DNA of 64,000 nt from NCBI RefSeq assembly GCF_900187405.1, contig NZ_LT896716.1, positions 2,976,753 through 3,040,752 on the forward strand, given 5' to 3'. The notes below the pieces were generated by a model. The model was given only the letters and a program-made list of their open reading frames with translations. It made no database searches and was not told the DNA's origin. Origin of the DNA: Geobacter sp. DSM 9736 (lineage in GTDB: Bacteria > Desulfobacterota > Desulfuromonadia > Geobacterales > Geobacteraceae). The translations under genes and the position numbers were made by a program. Shown piece by piece: positions 55,596-62,837 of the stretch. How positions within the stretch are numbered: the stretch's first letter is position 1; each line of letters begins with the position of its first letter.

Positions 55596-57230
55596 ATGCT
55601 TAAAACCTTCGACAGGTTTCTGCCCCGCCCCCGCCTCAGCGCCACGGCAGCCAATTTGACCGCTGCGCTTTTTCTCGTTCTATGTGCTAATACTGCCTTC
55701 TGGCAAGCTTTGACAGCGAAACTCAAGCCTGCTTCCTACGGCCACTGGATGTTTATTTTCATACTCGGCATCTCCCTCATTTTGGTGTTCAACCTTTTCC
55801 TGTCGGTAGTCTCATTCAAGCCTTTCCATAAGCCACTCATGATCATCGTGCTGCTCACGGCGGCTGTAGTAAGTTACTTCATGAGCAGTTACGGCGTGAT
55901 CATCGACAAGCAGATGATCCAGAATATCCTGGAAACCGATACCCGTGAGGCATCGGAACTACTGACCTGGTCGTTGCTAAAGCACACGGTCTTGATGGGA
56001 CTTGTGCCCGTCGTGCTTGTTATTAGAACGCGCGTCATTTATCATCCCTGGCGGCGCGAAATCCTCTTGCGGGGAGGAGTGATCGTCGTCAGCTGCCTCC
56101 TGCTCGGTGCGGGTATTCTGGCAAATTTCAAAGAACTTTCACTTTTTGGTCGGGAAAACAAGCACCTGCGGATGTACATCAACCCGACTTATCCGATTTA
56201 TTCGTTGACCAAGGTAATGAAGAAGAAGTTTGGGACTCAGGAGAGCCAGCCTGTACGGATCGTGGCGCCGGATGCACTACGAACGGTTCATGGCCTTCGC
56301 AGGGTCGTGGTTCTGGTAGTCGGCGAAACGGCACGGGCAGAGGAGTTCTCGTTGAATGGCTATGGCCGGAACACCAACCCTGAAACGAGCGGAAAGGGGG
56401 TCTTCAACTTCACCCAGGTGCAATCCTGCGGAACGGAGACCGCCGTATCATTGCCCTGCATGTTCTCACATCTGGGAAGGGAGAATTTCAGCCGCAGCGA
56501 AGCCGAACGGTATGAGAACATCCTGGACGTGTTGCAACGGACGGGAGTCCGGGTGATATGGCGCGATAACAATTCCGGCAGCAAGGGTGTGAGCAAGCGT
56601 ATTACCTTCGAAGATCTCGCAAACATCAAGGAGGACCCCCTCTGCTTGTCGGGAGAATGCTATGACGAGATCCTGCTCAAGGACCTGGAGACGATGTTAA
56701 ACCGGGGGGATGGAGACATGCTCGTCGTGCTTCACCAGAAGGGGAGCCACGGCCCCTCGTATTATAAGAGGTCACCTCCACAGTTTGAGGCCTTTACTCC
56801 TGAATGCAGTACCGACAACGTTCAGGATTGCGACCGTCAAAACATCATCAATGCCTATGACAATACGATCCTGTACACGGACCATGTGCTGGCGAAGCTG
56901 ATCGATATCCTCGCCGCACAAACATTTCCAACCGCAATGCTGTACGTGTCGGACCACGGCGAATCGCTCGGCGAAAACAATATCTATCTGCACGGACTCC
57001 CGTACATGATTGCCCCCAGTCAGCAGAAGCATGTACCCCTGCTTTTTTGGGCTTCAAAAAATTTTTTCCATGAGGCTGAAATAGAGCCAGCGCTGTTGAA
57101 GCAGCACCAGGCGGATCAGCTAAGCCACGATAATCTCTTCCACACCCTGCTCGGCCTTTTCGAGGTCAGGAGCGAAGCCTACCGTCCTGATCTCGACTTC
57201 ATTTCCCGTGCACATCGTAGCGGGGCGTAA
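55596..57230 (+). CDS. eptA: EptA-like lipid A phosphoethanolamine transferase
   Basis: 544 aa. Five transmembrane helices fill about the first 180 residues, followed by a periplasmic alkaline-phosphatase-like domain. Metal and catalytic motifs: VVGETARAEEFSLNGYGRNT (about residue 243), SCGTETAVSLPCMFSHLGR with the nucleophilic Thr near 280, and YVSDHGESLGE. Paired cysteines (SCGTE, LPCMF, DPLCLSGECYD, PECSTDNVQDCD) match the family disulfides. It moves phosphoethanolamine from phosphatidylethanolamine to lipid A or core, lowering surface charge; relatives include MCR polymyxin-resistance enzymes. GGAAGG is seven bases before ATG 55596. The regulator downstream starts soon after its stop. Confidence 0.92.
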   Translation: MLKTFDRFLPRPRLSATAANLTAALFLVLCANTAFWQALTAKLKPASYGHWMFIFILGISLILVFNLFLSVVSFKPFHKPLMIIVLLTAAVVSYFMSSYGVIIDKQMIQNILETDTREASELLTWSLLKHTVLMGLVPVVLVIRTRVIYHPWRREILLRGGVIVVSCLLLGAGILANFKELSLFGRENKHLRMYINPTYPIYSLTKVMKKKFGTQESQPVRIVAPDALRTVHGLRRVVVLVVGETARAEEFSLNGYGRNTNPETSGKGVFNFTQVQSCGTETAVSLPCMFSHLGRENFSRSEAERYENILDVLQRTGVRVIWRDNNSGSKGVSKRITFEDLANIKEDPLCLSGECYDEILLKDLETMLNRGDGDMLVVLHQKGSHGPSYYKRSPPQFEAFTPECSTDNVQDCDRQNIINAYDNTILYTDHVLAKLIDILAAQTFPTAMLYVSDHGESLGENNIYLHGLPYMIAPSQQKHVPLLFWASKNFFHEAEIEPALLKQHQADQLSHDNLFHTLLGLFEVRSEAYRPDLDFISRAHRSGA

Positions 57231-57263
57231 GGGGGCGAGGTGCATGCGGCCACTGGAGGTACC

Positions 57264-57968
57264 GTGACAGGAAGTGAACTCGTCAACATGATTGAGCGGG
57301 TCGAGCCTGGAGTTGTCCTGCTCGATGCCGACTATTCCATTTCCCACATCAACCGGATGTTCATGCTGATGTTCAGCGCGATTCCCCGTGAGCGTCTCTT
57401 CGAAAGCGACATTCTCGGGTTTCACCGAGAGGAGAGCCGTGCGAAAGTTGCAGGAAAGCTTCGCCTTGCTGAAGAAGCCCAGCGTCAGATTCCCCTTTCC
57501 CTCAAGATAATCAACCAGGACGGACAGGATCGTTACCTGCTGATCAAGATAACTCCTCTAGTAGATCGAAACGAAGCCGAAAACCGGCTCTGCGCGCTCT
57601 TCTACGATATAACGCCATTCATTTCTGCAGAGCGCAGACTTACGAGAATTCCGGTTACTGCCGGAGGAGAAATAAACCTCCTCAGCCCCGAGGAGATCGT
57701 ATACCTGAAAGCCGACAACATCTATTCCCGGGTATACACTGAAAACGGCGAGTATCACTGTGACTTCTCTCTGGGGGAGATCACAAAGCGCTTGCCTCCC
57801 GAACAGTTTTACCGCATACATCGCAGCTACGTCGTAAGCATCCCCAAGATCAGAAAGGTGCGGCGTGAGACGTCGGAATGCTCAGTTAGCATCCGGGAGA
57901 ATGACGTACGGCTTCCAATCAGCCGGGAGAAGCTGCAGCACTTCCTCGTGGAGCTCGGCCTGAAGTAA
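57264..57968 (+). CDS. PAS-LytTR transcriptional regulator, possible CO sensor (RcoM-like)
   Basis: About 234 aa. An N-terminal PAS domain (SELVNMIERVEPGVVLLDAD...) is joined to a C-terminal LytTR DNA-binding domain (GGEINLLSPEEIVYLKADNI, FYRIHRSYVVSIPKIRKVRR, LPISREKLQHFL). This is the architecture of RcoM, a haem-containing CO sensor, and cooS begins 133 bases downstream. A His in ILGFHREESRAKV is in the region of the RcoM proximal haem ligand, but I see no Met in the PAS segment where the distal ligand is expected. GTG 57264 follows GGAGGTACC; GTG 57240 is an alternative. A redox, CO or other PAS ligand is possible. Confidence 0.8.
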   Translation: MTGSELVNMIERVEPGVVLLDADYSISHINRMFMLMFSAIPRERLFESDILGFHREESRAKVAGKLRLAEEAQRQIPLSLKIINQDGQDRYLLIKITPLVDRNEAENRLCALFYDITPFISAERRLTRIPVTAGGEINLLSPEEIVYLKADNIYSRVYTENGEYHCDFSLGEITKRLPPEQFYRIHRSYVVSIPKIRKVRRETSECSVSIRENDVRLPISREKLQHFLVELGLK

Positions 57969-58002
57969 TAACCCAGCTTCCTTCATTCCTCTATTCCTGC
58001 CA

Positions 58003-58051
58003 TTTACAAGCCCCATCCGCAGTTCACAAGACAGCTCTTACCCTGACAGCT
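58003..58051 (+). promoter_or_regulatory. Direct repeats upstream of cooS (candidate LytTR site)
   Basis: TTTACAAG (58003-58010) and TTCACAAG (58023-58030) repeat with 20-base spacing. GACAGCT occurs at 58030-58036 and 58045-58051. LytTR proteins bind direct repeats about two helical turns apart. No good -35 box is visible, as expected for an activated promoter. Confidence 0.45.
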
Positions 58052-58101
58052 TCAAACATATACGATCACCTCAGAAAAGCACCATCTTGAGGAGGCCGTA
58101 A

Positions 58102-60024
58102 ATGTGCGACGGATGCGGTAAAAATGATTATAGAAGTGCTGATCCGGCTGCGGTTGAAATGCTGGAGATAGCCGACCGGAAAGGGTACGAAACGATATGG
58201 AGCCGCTTTGAGAAGCAGCAGCCCCAGTGCGGCTACGGACAACTTGGTACCTGCTGCCGCATCTGCGTTATGGGCCCCTGCCGGATTGATCCTTTCGGCG
58301 AGGGGCCGACACAGGGAGTGTGCGGCGCCACAGCAGACACCATTGTTTCCCGGAATCTTGCAAGGATGGCGGCGGTGGGTTCCTCGTCACATTCGGACCA
58401 TGGCCGCAAAGCCGCGCTTCTTCTGAAGGCAGTGGCGACGGGGGTGAATACCGATTATCGCATCACCGATTCGGAAAAGCTCCTGGCCGTGGCGCGAAAA
58501 CTCGGAATCCAGACATCCGGGCGCGGATACTCCGAAATCGCCGGAGACGTGGCCGACGCCGCCATCAATTGCTTCGGGAAGCAGGACGAGGAACCGATTC
58601 TCTTCCTTGAGAAGTTCATGCCCCGCAAGCGCCTGCAGCATCTGAAGAACCTGGAGAAAACGCTAAGGGAGACTACCGGTGCGGTAACCGGGTTGCTCCC
58701 TCGCGGTATCGACCGTGAGGCCGTCGATATACTCCACCGCACCCACTTCGGCTGTGACGCCGATCCACTTTCGCTTATCGCCCAGACAGTCCGTTGCTCC
58801 CTTTCCGACGGCTGGGGGGGATCGCTCATTGCGACCTCTGTCCAGGATATTCTGCTAGGTACCCCATCGGTGAAGGCGGTAAAGGCTAACCTCGGCGTGC
58901 TGGAGGAGGAGAGCGTCAACGTGGTGGTGCACGGTCACGAGCCGATTCTGTCGGCGAAAATAGTGGAGATGGCGCTGGCTCCCGATATGTTGCAGGCGGC
59001 CGAGGCGGTCGGGGCCCAGCGGGTTAACGTAGTGGGCCTCTGCTGCACGGGGAACGAGGTGCTTCTGCGCCAGGGAGTGGGAATGGCGGGGAACGAGGGG
59101 CATAGCGAGCTTGCGATAATGACGGGCGCGGTGGACGCCATGGTGGTGGACGTCCAATGTATTTATCCCGCCCTTGCCGACCTGGCGACATGCTTCCACA
59201 CAAATCTCATCACCACAAGTGAGCAGGCGAAGATACCCGGGGCTCGACACATCCAGTTCAACGAGCAGGAGGCCGATTCCATAGCAACGACAATAGTGCA
59301 GGAGGCCATCGCGGCCTTCCCTCGCCGCAATAGGGCTCGGGTCCACATTCCACAGCATTCCTCGACGGCACTAGTCGGCTTTACGGTAGAGGGTGTGCTC
59401 GCCGCACTAGGCGGCTCACTCCAGCCCCTGATCGACCTGATCCTGAAAGGAACCATAAAGGGTATTGCGGGGGTTGTGGGTTGCAATAATGTAAAGGTGC
59501 GGCAGGACTCTTTTCATCGTGCGCTTACCTCGGAGCTGATAGAGCGCGACATCCTCGTCATCGGCACCGGCTGCTGGGGGATCGCCGCCGCAAAGGCTGG
59601 TCTGATGGACCCGTCCGCGGGGAAGATGGCTGGACCTGGCCTTCGAGCTCTGTGCGAACAACTGGGCATCCCCCCTGTCCTCCACATGGGGTCGTGCGTC
59701 GATTGCTCCCGAATGCTCCTTTTGGCCGGGGCAATTGCCGATCAGCTCGATCTCGACATCTCACAGCTGCCGCTGGTCGGATCGGCACCGGAATGGACAA
59801 CGGAGAAGGCTGTCGCCATAGGTACCTATTTCGTCGGAAGCGGCATCCCCGTTCACCTCTGGCCGCTTCCGCCAATCCTCGGCGGTCCGCAGGTCACCCG
59901 AATACTCACACAGGATGCCAAGGAGATATTTGGCGGGTATTTCTTCGTTGAGGAAGACCCGGTTGCCACCGCCGACACGATGGAGACCATCATTATGGAG
60001 CGGCGAGCGGCTCTCGGCCTCTAG
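58102..60024 (+). CDS. cooS: Anaerobic nickel-iron carbon monoxide dehydrogenase catalytic subunit
   Basis: 640 aa. Cluster ligands are all visible: D-cluster Cys43 and Cys51, B-cluster Cys52, Cys55, Cys60 and Cys74 (CCRICVMGPC...GVCG). C-cluster candidates are the His of VVVHGHEP, then the cysteines of GLCCTGNE, DVQCIYPA, VVGCNN, GTGCWG and GSCVDC. The dimeric enzyme interconverts CO and CO2. The neighbours (cooC, ferredoxin, FAD oxidoreductase) indicate CO oxidation linked to NAD(P)+ rather than acetyl-CoA synthase, whose genes are absent. GAGGAGG is five bases before the ATG. Expression is probably controlled by the PAS-LytTR protein upstream. Confidence 0.97.
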   Translation: MCDGCGKNDYRSADPAAVEMLEIADRKGYETIWSRFEKQQPQCGYGQLGTCCRICVMGPCRIDPFGEGPTQGVCGATADTIVSRNLARMAAVGSSSHSDHGRKAALLLKAVATGVNTDYRITDSEKLLAVARKLGIQTSGRGYSEIAGDVADAAINCFGKQDEEPILFLEKFMPRKRLQHLKNLEKTLRETTGAVTGLLPRGIDREAVDILHRTHFGCDADPLSLIAQTVRCSLSDGWGGSLIATSVQDILLGTPSVKAVKANLGVLEEESVNVVVHGHEPILSAKIVEMALAPDMLQAAEAVGAQRVNVVGLCCTGNEVLLRQGVGMAGNEGHSELAIMTGAVDAMVVDVQCIYPALADLATCFHTNLITTSEQAKIPGARHIQFNEQEADSIATTIVQEAIAAFPRRNRARVHIPQHSSTALVGFTVEGVLAALGGSLQPLIDLILKGTIKGIAGVVGCNNVKVRQDSFHRALTSELIERDILVIGTGCWGIAAAKAGLMDPSAGKMAGPGLRALCEQLGIPPVLHMGSCVDCSRMLLLAGAIADQLDLDISQLPLVGSAPEWTTEKAVAIGTYFVGSGIPVHLWPLPPILGGPQVTRILTQDAKEIFGGYFFVEEDPVATADTMETIIMERRAALGL

Positions 60025-60045
60025 CTTAAAAAGGAGCGAAGCAAG

Positions 60046-60924
60046 ATGTGCAAACCTAACAAAGGCTTCAGATTAGTCATAACAGGAAAGGGGGGGGTAG
60101 GAAAAACAACTCTTACCGCATGCCTCGGCACCGCACTGGCTCGCGACGGCATCAACGTCCTCGCCGTCGACGAGGACCCTCAGATGAACCTCCCTTTTGC
60201 CCTGGGTCTCGGTGTTGAAAAAGGCTCCAAGATAGTGCCACTCAACATGAACGGGGATTACATCGAGGAGAAGACCGGCATCCGCCCAGGCAAGAGCGGC
60301 TGGGGCGCAATGTTCAAGCTGAACCCGAACGTGGCGGATGTGGTGGAGCGGTACGGGATGAGATGCCGGGAGAACCTGAGCCTGCTCGTGATGGGAACCG
60401 TGAAGCAGGCAGGGGGCGGTTGCCTCTGTGCCGAGAATGTCCTCCTTGATTCGACGATCCGTCACCTTGCGCTGCGAAGAAACGAGGCGATTCTTCTCGA
60501 TACACAGGCGGGGGTGGAGCATTTCGGCCGGGCGCTGGCAAAGGGCTTTCACCACTGCCTCGTGGTTTCCGACATTTCCTTCAACTCCCTCACTGTCGCT
60601 TGCCATTCGGCAGCCCTCGCTCGGGAGACGGGGATCGAGAGGGTGTCGCTCGTTGTGAACCGGGTGAAGGAGGGGGGGGAGGAAAAGCTTGCACGCTTCG
60701 AAAGGGAAACGGGGCGTGAGCTGGCAGAGCAGTTCGATGCGATCTTCATGCTTCCACTGGAATCCCGCTTCGAGGAGCTGGAGCCTGACGTGACGCGGGT
60801 CATGGAGATGGATGGCAGCGATTACGCCGCTGGGGTTGCCGCTCTGGCCTGGAGGCTCAATCACGGGGAATGCGGCTGTGGCCCGGCCCACCACCATCCC
60901 CATGAAACGGAGAACCGCCGATGA
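60046..60924 (+). CDS. cooC: CO dehydrogenase nickel-insertion ATPase CooC
   Basis: 292 aa MinD/NifH-like ATPase. The P-loop is GKGGVGKTT (residues about 14-22). A CxC pair in GGGCLCAENVLL matches the dimer-interface nickel site of CooC. LDTQAGVEHFGRALAKGF is the switch II region. The C-terminus carries an unusual Cys/His cluster (ECGCGPAHHHPHE), a likely extra metal site. It loads nickel into the CooS C-cluster with ATP. It follows cooS by 21 bases and overlaps the ferredoxin gene by four (ATGA). Confidence 0.94.
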   Translation: MCKPNKGFRLVITGKGGVGKTTLTACLGTALARDGINVLAVDEDPQMNLPFALGLGVEKGSKIVPLNMNGDYIEEKTGIRPGKSGWGAMFKLNPNVADVVERYGMRCRENLSLLVMGTVKQAGGGCLCAENVLLDSTIRHLALRRNEAILLDTQAGVEHFGRALAKGFHHCLVVSDISFNSLTVACHSAALARETGIERVSLVVNRVKEGGEEKLARFERETGRELAEQFDAIFMLPLESRFEELEPDVTRVMEMDGSDYAAGVAALAWRLNHGECGCGPAHHHPHETENRR

Positions 60925-61517
60925 AGCGGATATTGGTCGATTACAAGAAGTGTCTCGCCTGCAAGGGTTGCGAAACAGCCTGCGCCGTCGAGCACCACCC
61001 GTCCCGCTCCTTCTTCGGAGCGCTTGGAGACAGGAAGACCGAGATCAACGTTCGGGTGCTCGGGGTCGAGCAGGAGGCTTTCCCCCTTTCCTGCCGCCAT
61101 TGCGATCCAGCCGATTGTCTCAATGCCTGTCCTTCGGGAGCTCTCTGCCGCGACCCGGAGACCGGAGCCGTTGTCCTGAACCCCGATCATTGCAAAGCTT
61201 GCGCGATGTGCGCAATGGTCTGTCCTTTTGATGCCATAGCATTCAAGGAAACCCATCGCTCCCGCTACGGAAGAGATGTGGCTCATAAATGCGACCTTTG
61301 CAGCAGCCGGGTGAAGAGGGGGGCTGATCCGGCCTGCGTGGAGGCCTGCCACTCGGGCGCACTGATTTTCGGTGAGCACTCTGTGGTACGTGCGGGTAGG
61401 GCTGTCAAGGGTTTGCGCAGCTATCTCCTCGGAGAGGGAGAGATGCTGCAACCCCTGATGGAGCTGTTTCGTGAGCTGCGCCGCAAGGAGTTCGCGCGGC
61501 GACGGAAAGGTGAATGA
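60921..61517 (+). CDS. cooF: CooF-like ferredoxin with several [4Fe-4S] clusters
   Basis: 198 aa. Four cysteine groups can hold four [4Fe-4S] clusters: CLACKGCETAC, CRHCDPADCLNAC, CKACAMCAMVC and a C-terminal pair (CDLCSSR and CVEAC). It resembles CooF and HycB-type electron-transfer subunits. It should take electrons from the CooS D/B clusters and pass them to the FAD oxidoreductase encoded next. Genes on both sides overlap by a few bases, so translation is coupled. A basic C-terminal tail (RELRRKEFARRRK) ends the protein. Confidence 0.92.
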   Translation: MKRILVDYKKCLACKGCETACAVEHHPSRSFFGALGDRKTEINVRVLGVEQEAFPLSCRHCDPADCLNACPSGALCRDPETGAVVLNPDHCKACAMCAMVCPFDAIAFKETHRSRYGRDVAHKCDLCSSRVKRGADPACVEACHSGALIFGEHSVVRAGRAVKGLRSYLLGEGEMLQPLMELFRELRRKEFARRRKGE

Positions 61518-62758
61518 TGAAAGTCGTTACGGTCGGCACCGGAATGGCGGCTGCGGAGTTCGTACAACGTCTGAGGTTTGAGGGCTTTTCGGGCGAAATA
61601 ACCATGATGGGGGATGAAGATTTTCCCCCGTATTCTCCATGCGTGATCCCTTTTTACCTGGCCGGGGAGCCCATGGAGACGGTCTACTGGAAGGGGAGCG
61701 ACTTTTACGAACGCTACCGGGTGACAGCGCGGCTCGGCGACCCTGTGGTGGAGGTCGATCCGGAGCGCCATCTGGTAAGGAGCGCTGGCGGGCATTGTGA
61801 GACTTATGACAGGCTCTTCTTCGCTACCGGTGCAAGGAGCTGGTATCCTCGTCCTGAATGGCTCGATACACATGGCGTCTTTGGGTTCAAGACGCTGAGC
61901 GACATGGTTGCCATTGACCACTACATTCGCGAGAACAGCGTCACGGAGGTAGTGGTGTTCGGCGGCGGCTTCATCGGCGTCGATGCTGCCCTGGCGCTCC
62001 GGCACCGCGGCCTCAGGGTTGTGCTCGTGCATCGCAACACGCGGGTCCTGTCTCAGATGACCGACGAGGAGGGGGGGCTGTTTGCTACAGCCAGGCTCCG
62101 TGAGAAAACAGGGATCGACATCCGGCTGAAAACGATGGTGGAAGGCATCGTCTCCTGCAACGGAGCACTCAAAGCGGTAACCTTATCCACTGGCGAGAGC
62201 ATGGAGACCTCTCTCCTGATCCTGGCCATAGGTGTGTCGCCTAACTCGGAGCCGTTGAGCGGCAACGACAAGGGAATTGCAGGCAACGCTCAAATGATGG
62301 CTGACCCGTCCATATATGCCGCCGGTGATGTAGCGGTCACTACCCATGCCGTCAGCGGTGCCACCGGAATCTACGCCACCTACCCGAACGCCATGCTCCA
62401 GGCGCGTACCGCCGCCCGGCACCTGGTCCACGGCGAAGGCTGTTACCTCGGTTCCATCAACACTAATATATTGAGGAAGCATATCGAGTTTCCCATCGTT
62501 TCGGCCGGGAGCTTCAATGGAGAAGCGGTCACATGGACGAGGGGGGACATCTGGCGCAGGGTCTACCTGACAGACGGGATGATCAACGGCTATCTCGTCA
62601 TCGGCGATATGCGTATGTCCGGATACCTTTATCAGCTCTATGTAGCGCGCAAACGTGTCGACCGCACGATACGACAGGTGCTTTTCAGTCCGACCCACGA
62701 CGGCTATTACCGGGAGATGCTCGGAATCGAACCATTAAGCCGACATGATCAGGCCTGA
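61517..62758 (+). CDS. FAD-dependent NAD(P)H oxidoreductase of the CODH operon
   Basis: 413 aa, pyridine nucleotide-disulfide oxidoreductase class I. The FAD motif is VVTVGTGMAAAEFVQ, the NAD(P) motif VVVFGGGFIGVDAALALR, and AAGDVAVTTHAV is the second FAD contact. Cys42 (PPYSPCVIPFY) falls at the redox-active position of NADH oxidase/peroxidase and CoA-disulfide reductase enzymes. In cooS-cooF-FNOR clusters such proteins move CO-derived electrons to NAD(P)+. AAAGG is six bases before ATG 61517 and three before ATG 61514. It ends the cooSCF unit, 79 bases before an acetate kinase homologue. Confidence 0.88.
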   Translation: MKVVTVGTGMAAAEFVQRLRFEGFSGEITMMGDEDFPPYSPCVIPFYLAGEPMETVYWKGSDFYERYRVTARLGDPVVEVDPERHLVRSAGGHCETYDRLFFATGARSWYPRPEWLDTHGVFGFKTLSDMVAIDHYIRENSVTEVVVFGGGFIGVDAALALRHRGLRVVLVHRNTRVLSQMTDEEGGLFATARLREKTGIDIRLKTMVEGIVSCNGALKAVTLSTGESMETSLLILAIGVSPNSEPLSGNDKGIAGNAQMMADPSIYAAGDVAVTTHAVSGATGIYATYPNAMLQARTAARHLVHGEGCYLGSINTNILRKHIEFPIVSAGSFNGEAVTWTRGDIWRRVYLTDGMINGYLVIGDMRMSGYLYQLYVARKRVDRTIRQVLFSPTHDGYYREMLGIEPLSRHDQA

Positions 62759-62837
62759 AACCTTTCCATTTTCCTCCGGCTGTGATACTAAGTGTTCATG
62801 AAATAATGCTACTATTCAGAGTCGGTTCTCTCTGCCC

